Assembly (NCBI GenBank): GCA_964454975.1
Contig: CAYVVD010000007.1
Span: 62,001-126,000 of the forward strand
From: CAYVVD01 sp964454975
GTDB taxonomy: Bacteria; Bacteroidota; Ignavibacteria; Kapaibacteriales; UBA2268
Reading direction: 5' to 3'
DNA: 64,000 bases
A program made the position numbers and the translations under genes. The notes under the pieces were generated by a model. The model saw only the letters and a program-made list of their open reading frames with translations. It was not told the DNA's origin and did no database searches. Position 1 is the stretch's first letter; the number at the start of each line of letters is the position of its first letter. Positions 51,963 through 60,467 of the stretch are shown piece by piece.

Positions 51963-53315
51963 ATGAAATCCGCAGCTATAAGAGCTATTTTATTGCTTTC
52001 AGCTTATCTGTTGCTTGTTCCATACACAGCACTATCTGTTCCAGAATCACAAAAAAATCTCGATTCGCTTCAAAAAGCACGCAGGCTGATGCAGCAGGCT
52101 GTTGTTAAAAGCGACAAAGAGGAAATTAAGATTACAATCAGGAACGTCGATATTTCCAGGTATCCCGAGGTGAAAATTATTGTAGAGGCATTTAACATCT
52201 ATGGCGGGCCTCTTGATACTCTTACCCCTGAAAGATTGACAGTGCTTGAGAACAATGAAGAAAGAAAAGTATTATCTGTTGAAAAAATATCTATTAATGA
52301 GCGTGTCCCGGTTGATTTTGTCTTTGTGATTGACCAGACCGGCTCAATGGATGCGTACATCAACGCTGTGCGTAAAAAAATCACCGGTTTTACGGAATTT
52401 CTTCTTAAGCGTGGGATTGACTATAATATCGGCCTTGTTTTATACTCTGACCGGATTGAAAAGGCTTATGAACCTACAGACAATGTCAGGGATTTCCTCA
52501 GGTGGTTGTCAATTGTAAATGCATTTGGCGGGGGGGATGCCAAAGAAAACCTGCTCGAAGCGCTTGAAAAAGCCAGCACGCTTAATTTCAGGCCATCTGC
52601 AAACAAGGTGGTTGTTATTATAACTGATGCACCTTACCACCAGCAGGGAGAAGACGGTAAAGGCAAAACCAAGCATACAACAGAATCAATAATCAAGTTG
52701 ATGAATGAAAATGATATGCGGGTATTCTCGATTGTGCCGCCACGTTTGGAGCAGTACAAGGATATCTCATATAATACCCGCGGAAACGTATATGATATTG
52801 ATTACCCGTTTTCGGCAATCCTTGATAATTTCTCCAATCAGCTTACAAACCTGTTCGCCCTTAAATACAGGACCGACCTTCCGGCAATCCCTGACTCGAT
52901 AAACATTGCACTTGTTGACCAGCAGAAAAAAAAGATAATACTCACCCGTAAAACTATTCCGATTGTTGAACTTGGCCGCAAGCTGATTATTGAAAATATG
53001 CTCTATGAAACAGCAAGCGCCCGGCTGCCGGATGAAGTTGAAGAGCTCGAAGTACTGACACAATTCATGAACAACAAGCCCAATGTTGTAATTCTTGTGG
53101 AAGGCCACACTGATGCTGTGGGCAGCTATGCTGTTAACGACAGGCTTTCGCTTGCAAGGGCAGAAAGCGTAAAGAATTACCTCATTAATAAAGGGATTTC
53201 CCCACACAGGATAAAAACAAGAGGATACGGAGAGAGAAAACCAATTGCTTCAAATAACACAGCACTTGGCAGGAGCCTTAACCGGCGGACTGAAATTGTA
53301 ATCGTATCAAAATAA
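51963..53315 (+). CDS. VWA-OmpA envelope protein
   Basis: The ATG at 51963 with AGGA eight bases upstream is preferred over a TTG at 51957. About 450 residues: a signal peptide (MKSAAIRAILLLSAYLLLVPYTALS), a helix and beta region, then a VWA domain with the MIDAS motif DQTGSMD (about residues 124-130) and ITDAPYH, and a C-terminal OmpA domain (VVILVEGHTDAVGSY, RAESVKNYLINKGIS, GYGERKPIASNNT, NRRTEIVIV). It binds peptidoglycan and may clamp or sense a partner. Unlike the 7348-8718 protein it has no lipobox, so it is probably periplasmic or outer-membrane-associated by the N-terminal part. Confidence 0.88.
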   Translation: MKSAAIRAILLLSAYLLLVPYTALSVPESQKNLDSLQKARRLMQQAVVKSDKEEIKITIRNVDISRYPEVKIIVEAFNIYGGPLDTLTPERLTVLENNEERKVLSVEKISINERVPVDFVFVIDQTGSMDAYINAVRKKITGFTEFLLKRGIDYNIGLVLYSDRIEKAYEPTDNVRDFLRWLSIVNAFGGGDAKENLLEALEKASTLNFRPSANKVVVIITDAPYHQQGEDGKGKTKHTTESIIKLMNENDMRVFSIVPPRLEQYKDISYNTRGNVYDIDYPFSAILDNFSNQLTNLFALKYRTDLPAIPDSINIALVDQQKKKIILTRKTIPIVELGRKLIIENMLYETASARLPDEVEELEVLTQFMNNKPNVVILVEGHTDAVGSYAVNDRLSLARAESVKNYLINKGISPHRIKTRGYGERKPIASNNTALGRSLNRRTEIVIVSK

Positions 53316-53368
53316 AAACGCGCCGCAAATCAAGATCACGACGCCTTAAATCCTTTTTGCTTACGCAC

Positions 53369-54070
53369 TTATTTGCTTACTACTATCTGACCCTGCTCCA
53401 GTTGTTCACCGGAACTTGATATAATATAGTAATAAGAGCCGTTACTTATGTTTTCAGTATCTATGCGGTTCATTCCGTTATTCAACGAACCGGTATAAAC
53501 AGATTTTCCTGAGGGTTCATAGATTTCTACAATTATCCTGTCCTCGAATGTTTCCTTTATCTCAAAGAAAATATGGCCCCGGGCAGGATTGGGAAATACC
53601 TTGAAAGCATTGCTTTCTTTAGATTCAACACTGCTTGTAGAAGTAATGGTGAAGGTAGATTCGCTTACATCTTGTAAATCCGGGTTTCCGGCATCATAAA
53701 CTTTAATCAGACAATTGTCAGAATTAAAACCATCGGTATTAGTCCAATTCCAGGAATTAGTGCCATCAGGAGAATCAATGCCTTTAAAAGTGTTAAAGTT
53801 TGTACCCCCATCAATTGAAATGGCAATTCCAATGGAATCTAACAAAAGCGATTCCCATTCAATCGTTATAGCATCTCCGGCATTGAATACTTCGCCGCCG
53901 TTAGGTTTATTTAAGTCCAGGGATGCAGAAACTCCGGCAGTGTTAAACTTAACGGAAGCTCCTTCATAATAGACTCGGGTTTTTACTGTAGCTTTTGCTT
54001 CAGCTTTTACCTGGGCGTTTGCCTGGAATGCAAACGCAAGAAATAGAAACGGTATAATAAGTAATCTCAT
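53369..54070 (-). CDS. Small T9SS cargo with one Ig-like domain
   Basis: The ATG at 54070 (MRLLIIPFLFLAFAFQANAQ) has GGAG six bases upstream. About 233 residues: signal peptide, one Ig-like domain (LDLNKPNGGEVFNAGDAITIEWES ... FTITST) and a T9SS sorting domain (VFPNPARGHIFFEIKETFEDRIIVEIYEPSGKSVY). The Ig and sorting modules resemble the C-terminal end of the neighbour at 54229. It is a minimal cargo, possibly adhesin-like. Confidence 0.85.
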   Translation of the reverse strand: MRLLIIPFLFLAFAFQANAQVKAEAKATVKTRVYYEGASVKFNTAGVSASLDLNKPNGGEVFNAGDAITIEWESLLLDSIGIAISIDGGTNFNTFKGIDSPDGTNSWNWTNTDGFNSDNCLIKVYDAGNPDLQDVSESTFTITSTSSVESKESNAFKVFPNPARGHIFFEIKETFEDRIIVEIYEPSGKSVYTGSLNNGMNRIDTENISNGSYYYIISSSGEQLEQGQIVVSK

Positions 54071-54228
54071 CAATAACTCCATTGCCTGTGAATTTGAATG
54101 AATGAAAATTCACTAATACAACCTCTAATATAACAATAAACGTGCGAATTAGGAATTAATTGAAATATGATACTTGGATTTACTATAATTTAGAGACGCC
54201 CTTTACAGGGGGCTCTCCGTTGAATCCC

Positions 54229-56601
54229 TCACCTTGTTACCTGTATCTTTCCCTTCACCAAAATACCTTTTGCGGACTTTATCGTATAATAATACGATCC
54301 GTTGCCCAAGTTTGCCGTGCTAATGTTATTAATTCCTGCCTTAATTGGATTTTTCATAACACTGCTGCCTGCCTGGTTGAAAAGCTCAAGTACAATCCTG
54401 TCCTCAAAAGTGTCCCGCAATTCAAATACAATAAAATCCCCTGCCGGTTGGGGATAAATTTTAACAATAGATTCGTTTTCTTCCACAGAATTTGGGTTGC
54501 CGATTGTGAATGCATCGTTGCTCTGATCCCAGATACTTGTATCATCCTTATCTGTTATTTTTACTCTGCAGGCAGTTGAGTGGATGTTGCCAGGTGTCCA
54601 AAAGTAAAAGTGTTCACCATCATCGACATTATTTTCCTCCAATAGATTCCAGGCAGAACCATTGTCAGTTGTGTATTCAAGTATAACGGTCTCAACACCC
54701 GAGCATATATATTGAATTGAAATTTTCTGTCCGGCGTTAAATTGTTCCATCCCGTTTGGTGCGACAAGATTCAATACCTTCGTTGATTCTCTCTCAATCC
54801 GGAATTTATCACTTATTTCAAAAATAGAAGGGTCACCTGCATCGGAGATTTTTAACAGGCAATTATCTGAACTGATATCAGGCGCATTTACAAGAAGCTC
54901 ATTTTCTCCCTGTAATGCCTGGTCATATCTCATAAATTCAGACCAATCATCACCGCCGTTAGAAGAGTACTCAATTATAAGTTCATCGGGGACTTCACCC
55001 CTTAATTCAAATAAGATGGTTTCTTCATTTGTAGCCAGCCATTTGGAATCAAGTACCGGGAGTTTGATTTCTATCCCGGTCGGAGTAGTGCTTCCATATA
55101 AAATTCCATTCCAGTTGTATTTGCAGATGAATCCACTTGAACTATTTAGTGATGACAAATTGTAAGGAACGCCACCAAGAGGATTGAAATCAATATTACC
55201 GGAGAATTGCCCGGCTGAAACAATATCGTCTTGCCAGTCGGTGGTTAAGCCTAAAACATAAGTATATGAAGAAAAATCATCGCCAATTTTTATTGACCAT
55301 ACATAATTACCTTCAAGGGAGTATTTTGCAAGAAATGCATTTTGTATAGAAGGATTTGAGGAAATTAGTTTTATATCATCAGTTGGGTCTAAATCAAAAT
55401 TCCCGTTAAAACTACCTCCAATGTAAACGTTTCCAAATAAATCAAAGGTCATAGAATGGGTGATTAGACGCGAATCTTTATTATTTGAAGAGATTTTGAA
55501 ACCCCAATTATAAGAACCAAGGTAGTCTAATACAGCGATAAAAGGTTGTAATGTATCAAGGTTATTTTCCAGGTACTCAAATTCGTAAATATCGGGATTG
55601 ATATCTATGCTGTCCAAGAATTGGCCGGCAATAAACATGTTATAATCAGTTCCTAACTCGAAGCCACCGTTATATATGTATTCATCTTTTTTCCCGCCGA
55701 TAATGAAATGCTCAAAATAAAATCCATCTTCATCATAGATACTGATGAAGATGTCCGTCCCACCATTGGACCATGCCATGTCCTCCGAATCTCCAAGATC
55801 CATATAGCTTGCAAAATTTCCTGCGAAATAAAGAAATCCAAAGTCATCTACTTCTATTGAAGAATATGTATCAGAACCATCTTCCATTCGCGGAATGAAT
55901 GACTGCGCCCAATAGTTTTCTCCATCGGGATTATATTTTGCAAGGAAATAACCGACAAATCCGGGTTCGTTATTTGCATTTTGAATATTCCCCGGGCCCA
56001 GAGGGTCGAAATCGGCTTCTTCACTGAATACACCTGTCACGTAAATGTTATTAAGGTAGTCTATATCAAGATCCCAGGCGTAATCATTATGATCATTTTC
56101 GATTGAGCCAATAGCCAAACCCCACAGAATCTCACCTTCAGGTGTATATTTAGCGATGAAACCGTCAAATCCGCCATCAGCCTGGATTTCGTACTTCCCG
56201 GGACCGGGATCTAAGTCCATAATAACCGGGGCGCTTTGTTCAGGGTAAATTTTAAAGGAACCACAGACAATTACATTATCTTCCGAGTCTGTTTTAATAT
56301 TTTCAACTGTGGCCCATATATCCTGCCCTTCAATTACTTTACCCCAAACCAGGTTTCCCTGGGAATCATGTTTTGTAAGTAATATATTGAATTGTCCCAA
56401 TGAATATAATTCAAGGAAGGTCCCATCAGGTTTTTCCAGGTCTACTTTATCTGAAAATGTTGATGCTGTAATAATATTATTATCAGAGTCAGTTGCAAGG
56501 CACTTTGAACTTTGCATTCCCGTCTTTCCAATTAATATTGGAAAATCTGCGTTAAGTTGGACTGATATCAACAAGGCAAGAATGACTAAAATGCTTTTCA
56601 T
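54229..56601 (-). CDS. T9SS cargo with SBBP-type propeller repeats
   Basis: The ATG at 56601 (MKSILVILALLISVQLNADF) with GGAG eight bases upstream is preferred to the longer frame starting at 56706. About 790 residues: signal peptide, a series of repeats of the type FIAKYTPEGEILWGLAIGS / FLAKYNPDGENYWAQSF separated by DSxDNVxVxGxF strands (SBBP/beta-propeller), then two Ig-like modules with SSNGGDDWSEF and TTDNGSAWNLL, and a T9SS sorting domain (IYPQPAGDFIVFELRDTFEDRIVLELFNQAG). It is exported to the surface; its function is unknown. It lies 158 bp from the 53369 gene, on the same strand. Confidence 0.86.
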   Translation of the reverse strand: MKSILVILALLISVQLNADFPILIGKTGMQSSKCLATDSDNNIITASTFSDKVDLEKPDGTFLELYSLGQFNILLTKHDSQGNLVWGKVIEGQDIWATVENIKTDSEDNVIVCGSFKIYPEQSAPVIMDLDPGPGKYEIQADGGFDGFIAKYTPEGEILWGLAIGSIENDHNDYAWDLDIDYLNNIYVTGVFSEEADFDPLGPGNIQNANNEPGFVGYFLAKYNPDGENYWAQSFIPRMEDGSDTYSSIEVDDFGFLYFAGNFASYMDLGDSEDMAWSNGGTDIFISIYDEDGFYFEHFIIGGKKDEYIYNGGFELGTDYNMFIAGQFLDSIDINPDIYEFEYLENNLDTLQPFIAVLDYLGSYNWGFKISSNNKDSRLITHSMTFDLFGNVYIGGSFNGNFDLDPTDDIKLISSNPSIQNAFLAKYSLEGNYVWSIKIGDDFSSYTYVLGLTTDWQDDIVSAGQFSGNIDFNPLGGVPYNLSSLNSSSGFICKYNWNGILYGSTTPTGIEIKLPVLDSKWLATNEETILFELRGEVPDELIIEYSSNGGDDWSEFMRYDQALQGENELLVNAPDISSDNCLLKISDAGDPSIFEISDKFRIERESTKVLNLVAPNGMEQFNAGQKISIQYICSGVETVILEYTTDNGSAWNLLEENNVDDGEHFYFWTPGNIHSTACRVKITDKDDTSIWDQSNDAFTIGNPNSVEENESIVKIYPQPAGDFIVFELRDTFEDRIVLELFNQAGSSVMKNPIKAGINNISTANLGNGSYYYTIKSAKGILVKGKIQVTR

Positions 56602-56762
56602 GGCTGCTCCATTAGGTATAATAAAGCTATACACGTGAAAATACGAATTGTTAGCAAAATTCAAAATTGAAATTGTCCGATTAAGAGGCATTAACAGTTT
56701 TTCCACAATAAATACATTATTTTTTTGTATAATATTTAGTTAATCATTCCCATTGTACTGAA

Positions 56763-58043
56763 ATGAAATATTCTGTTGTTATATTATTGCTATTTCTCAC
56801 TGCACTGCCCTCGCTTGCGGGGAAAGTTGTCGTTATAAATGTTGATGCCGGAATCGGCCCGGGTACAGCGTCATACATAGAGAACAGCATCGAATATGCC
56901 GAAGAGGTCAACGCCGAAGCACTTATAATTAAGCTTGATACACCCGGCGGGCTGCTGGAATCAACAAGGGACATCGTCTCTGATTTGCTGGAATCACCTG
57001 TCCCAGTTGTTGTTTATGTTTCGCCCGGCGGTGCAAGGGCCGGCTCGGCAGGTGTTTTTATCACACTGGCTGCCAATATCGCCGCAATGACACCGGGAAC
57101 GAACATTGGCGCAGCACATCCTGTAGGGCTGGGCGGAGAGTCGGATTCAACGGCAGCAATGACTGACAAAGTAGTAAACGATGCCTCAGCCATGGTTCGC
57201 TCTATTGCCCAGAAGCGTAATAAAAACCAGGATTGGGCGGAACAGGCGGTACGCGAAAGTGTTTCGGCCACTGAGAATGAAGCGCTGGAGCTTGGCGTGA
57301 TTGACTTTGTCTCGCCAAACCTTGATTCACTTCTGAAACAGATACACGGCATGACGGTGGAAACCAGTTCAGGTGAAAAAACTCTTAAAACTAAAAATGC
57401 AAGCCTCGAAATTCATGAAATGAACTGGAAAGAGGCTCTCCTGATGTGGCTTAGCGACCCGAACATAGCCTATATTTTCATACTGCTTGCGATATACGGG
57501 GTTTTCTTTGAGCTTTACAGCCCCGGAGCGATTTTCCCCGGAGTTATTGGAGGCATCTCAGCTCTGATTGCAGCATACTCGCTTCAGATGCTACCGGTCA
57601 ATTACGCTGGACTTGGCCTCATGCTGCTTGCAATCGTTTTATTTATAATTGAAATTAAAGTAGCCAGCTATGGGATGCTTACAATAGGAGGTGTCCTTTC
57701 ATTCCTGCTTGGCTCAATAATGCTAATAGATTCACCATTTGAATTTATGGAAATATCCATGACATTAATTATTACTGCCAGCTTATTGACTGCTGCCTTC
57801 TTCGCTTTTGTCATCTGGATGGGTATTAAAGCGCAATACAGGAAAAAGGCAAGCGGAACCGATGGTTTTGCTTATGAGCACGGAACAGCGCTTTCGTCAT
57901 TTGATCCAGGTGAATACGGCAAGGTGCATGTACATGGCGAACGTTGGAAGGCAATCAGCGAGGAACAAATTAATGAAGGCGACGAAATTGTCGTAATAGA
58001 ATCTCAAGGATTACTTTTGAAAGTAAAAAAGACAAAAAATTAG
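56763..58043 (+). CDS. NfeD-family membrane-bound ClpP-class serine protease
   Basis: A 426-residue long-form NfeD. A signal sequence (MKYSVVILLLFLTALPSLAG) is followed by a ClpP/SppA-fold protease domain with KLDTPGGLLESTRDIV, the nucleophile Ser in GARAGSAGVFI (about residue 97) and the Lys candidate in MTDKVVND. Five membrane helices (about residues 235-355) follow and an OB-fold NfeD domain at the C-terminus (HGTALSSFDPGEYGKVHVHGERWKA). Partner proteins are stomatin/slipins, and the gene is followed by one (92 bp), the known NfeD-slipin operon. Confidence 0.93.
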   Translation: MKYSVVILLLFLTALPSLAGKVVVINVDAGIGPGTASYIENSIEYAEEVNAEALIIKLDTPGGLLESTRDIVSDLLESPVPVVVYVSPGGARAGSAGVFITLAANIAAMTPGTNIGAAHPVGLGGESDSTAAMTDKVVNDASAMVRSIAQKRNKNQDWAEQAVRESVSATENEALELGVIDFVSPNLDSLLKQIHGMTVETSSGEKTLKTKNASLEIHEMNWKEALLMWLSDPNIAYIFILLAIYGVFFELYSPGAIFPGVIGGISALIAAYSLQMLPVNYAGLGLMLLAIVLFIIEIKVASYGMLTIGGVLSFLLGSIMLIDSPFEFMEISMTLIITASLLTAAFFAFVIWMGIKAQYRKKASGTDGFAYEHGTALSSFDPGEYGKVHVHGERWKAISEEQINEGDEIVVIESQGLLLKVKKTKN

Positions 58044-58135
58044 ATTTTATATTGAAACTCTGAAAGGATATGGAACCCTGTCAGAGTTGGCCTATGCGAA
58101 AAAGAGTTCCTTAATATTTAAACAGGGAGATTAAT

Positions 58136-58948
58136 ATGAGCCCGATTCCAATTGTACTGGTACTATTTGCCATAATTTTACTTTCATCCATGCTCAAGGT
58201 TCTCAAGGAGTATGAGCGTGGTGTAGTATTCAGGCTTGGCCGCCTGATTGACGTGAAAGGTCCCGGCCTTATTATCCTTATTCCGTTTATTGATAAAATC
58301 CAGAAAGTAAGCCTGCGGACAATCGCGATGGACATAGAGCCACAGGATATTATCACAAAGGACAACGTTTCCATTAAGGTAAATGCCGTGCTTTATTTCC
58401 GCGTGGTGGAGCCGGACAAAGCTATTATTGATGTTGAGAACTTCCTATATGCTACCAATCAGATATCGCAGACTACGCTCAGGAGCATCCTTGGCCAGAG
58501 TGAACTTGATGAACTGCTTTCCGAACGAGATAAGATAAACGATCTCCTCCAGCAGATAATTGACGATCACACGGAACCTTGGGGCATCAAGGTTTCATCA
58601 GTAGAAGTGAAGCAGATTGACCTTCCGATTGAGATGCAGCGTGCAATGGCACGCCAGGCAGAAGCTGAACGTGAACGACGCTCAAAAGTCATCAACGCTG
58701 AAGGTGAATTTCAGGCAGCAAAAAGACTTGCAGATGCAGCGGCATTAATACAGGAGTACCCTGTTGCGTTGCAATTGCGCTTCCTGCAGACACTTGCGGA
58801 CGTAGCAACAGAGAAGAACTCAACAACTATCTTCCCTGTGCCTATTGACCTCTTGACTCCATTCATGAAAAAAGCAGAAGAAAGCCTTAAGCGGGGGCTT
58901 GATGATCTGGATGATAAAATGAAAGGTGAAGGTGGAGAAAAGAGTTAA
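58136..58948 (+). CDS. Slipin / stomatin-like SPFH protein
   Basis: A 270-residue protein: an N-terminal membrane hairpin (PIPIVLVLFAIILLSS), then the PHB/SPFH domain starting LKEYERGVVFRLGR (residues 22-36) and including VNAVLYFRVVEPDKAI and MARQAEAERERRSKVINAEGE (about residues 180-200, coiled coil). SPFH proteins form membrane rings and cages around proteases such as NfeD or FtsH. The NfeD partner is directly upstream. The tail (about 245-270) is charged. Confidence 0.94.
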   Translation: MSPIPIVLVLFAIILLSSMLKVLKEYERGVVFRLGRLIDVKGPGLIILIPFIDKIQKVSLRTIAMDIEPQDIITKDNVSIKVNAVLYFRVVEPDKAIIDVENFLYATNQISQTTLRSILGQSELDELLSERDKINDLLQQIIDDHTEPWGIKVSSVEVKQIDLPIEMQRAMARQAEAERERRSKVINAEGEFQAAKRLADAAALIQEYPVALQLRFLQTLADVATEKNSTTIFPVPIDLLTPFMKKAEESLKRGLDDLDDKMKGEGGEKS

Positions 58949-58968
58949 CATTTAAAATTAAAATGTGT

Positions 58969-58992
58969 AGAGCCGCAAAATATTGCGGCTCT
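58969..58992 (+). terminator. Hairpin after the slipin gene
   Basis: Perfect 10-bp stem AGAGCCGCAA (58969-58978) / TTGCGGCTCT (58983-58992), loop AATA, followed by TTACTAC. The arms are nearly the same as those of the hairpin at 38578. Confidence 0.7.
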
Positions 58993-59043
58993 TTACTACG
59001 TTATCCAAGTCCAGTATATCTTTGGATTATGTTCCATAAAAAT

Positions 59044-59065
59044 AATTCCGAACAACGTGAGGAAT
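59044..59065 (+). repeat. REP-like hairpin unit
   Basis: ATTCC (59044-59048) and GGAAT (59061-59065) pair around GAACAACGTGA, the same core as in the units at 5791 and 28877. A further GGATTCCTGCC (near 59089-59099) and GGGACGGGAAT (near 59107-59117) may form a second degenerate unit. Confidence 0.5.
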
Positions 59066-59162
59066 CCATAGGGCTGATGAATACTGGATTCCTGCCGCAT
59101 ATTACGGGACGGGAATAAATAAAAAATGATGAACCTTACTTATGGGAAGGCTCTATTTCTCC

Positions 59163-60191
59163 CTACATCTCTTTCTTTTCAAACTCCTTGCCGGTAAGAG
59201 AATTTAGGAAAGTTTTCATCAAATCCACTTCATCTTCAGTTAATTGCTTGCCGAGGTTCATGTCTGCCATTTTGATAATAGCCTCGTCGAGTGTTTTTAT
59301 ATTGCCGTCGTGGAAGTATGGCGCAGTAAGAGCGACATTCCTTAGCTGTGGCACCTTAAACAGGAATTTATCTGATTCCTCGCCTGTTACTTCGAACCTT
59401 CCGAGGTCTTCGGTGTTTTCATAGGGTTTTACAAGGCCGGCTTTCTGATACATGTTTCCACCAACGAGCGGGCCGGTATGGCAAGTGATGCATCCCGATT
59501 TTATAAATGTATTCAGGCCTGCTTTTTCCTTATCTGTTAGTGCGTCCTGATTGCCATTGCAGTAATCGTCAAATCGTGACCTGGATATTAATGTCCTCTC
59601 GAATGCAGCAATTGCCTCTGCGAGGTTGTCATAAGTAACCGGGTCGGATTCTCCCGGAAATGCATTTGCAAACTTATCTGCATATTCCGGTATTCCTTTC
59701 AGAACCTTTACTGCATCTGATTCGCTTTTCATAGCCATTTCAACAGGATTAACAATTGGGCCTTTTGCCTGTTCCTTCAGGTCGGTTGCGCGTCCGTCCC
59801 AGAATTGCACAAACTGGAATCCGGCATTAAAAACTGTGGGAGAGTTTCTTGTGCCGTCCTCACCATGCGCGCCCGGGGATACCGGAAGGTTGTCAACACC
59901 CGGCCTGCCTTCATCTATAAAATGGCAGGAATTGCAAGACTGTGTATTATTATCCGAAAGCAATGTTTCGAAATATAGCTTTTTGCCGAGTTCGATTCTT
60001 TCGGGAGTGTCTTTGTAAGTGCCTTTCATCGTATCCGGCACAGCGCCGAACATCTGCTTTGCCTGTTTGAAAAGCTGTGCCGCTTCCAACGGGTTAAGCT
60101 TATAATCTGAATCGCCTGTTGGCTTTTTGCTTTCGCCACCGCAGGATATTAAAATTAAAGTTGAGATTAATGACAACAGAACTTTCTTCAT
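59163..60191 (-). CDS. Di-haem cytochrome c peroxidase (MauG/CcpA family)
   Basis: The ATG at 60191 has GGAGAG seven bases upstream; a longer frame to 60206 is less likely. The signal is a lipoprotein one (MKKVLLSLISTLILISC, Cys17). About 342 residues with two CxxCH haem motifs: CNSCH in the N-terminal half and CITCH at about residue 230. The first domain also has VFNAGFQFVQFWDGRATDL, typical for bacterial cytochrome c peroxidases, which reduce H2O2 with electrons from a small c-type cytochrome in the periplasm. It could also be a MauG-like oxidase. It is a single gene, facing away from the DUF1800 gene. Confidence 0.92.
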   Translation of the reverse strand: MKKVLLSLISTLILISCGGESKKPTGDSDYKLNPLEAAQLFKQAKQMFGAVPDTMKGTYKDTPERIELGKKLYFETLLSDNNTQSCNSCHFIDEGRPGVDNLPVSPGAHGEDGTRNSPTVFNAGFQFVQFWDGRATDLKEQAKGPIVNPVEMAMKSESDAVKVLKGIPEYADKFANAFPGESDPVTYDNLAEAIAAFERTLISRSRFDDYCNGNQDALTDKEKAGLNTFIKSGCITCHTGPLVGGNMYQKAGLVKPYENTEDLGRFEVTGEESDKFLFKVPQLRNVALTAPYFHDGNIKTLDEAIIKMADMNLGKQLTEDEVDLMKTFLNSLTGKEFEKKEM

Positions 60192-60467
60192 TATTACTCT
60201 CCACACTAATAAGTAAAATTACTCTGCCTAAATAATGGCATTTTCTCAATATTTCCAACTGTACTTAAACTTTTAATCCAATTTTAAAAAATAATTAATT
60301 GTTGTGCTTTTTGCCGGATTTGCCTGTCTTTTAATTGAAATAAGAGAATTTAATTTCAAATCTAAGAATTTCTACTTATTTACATTTAGCCGATATTATG
60401 CAATATTAATTTGGATTGTAAATAATTTAAGTTATTTTTCCGAAAATTCACAAAATCAGGAGTGAAC

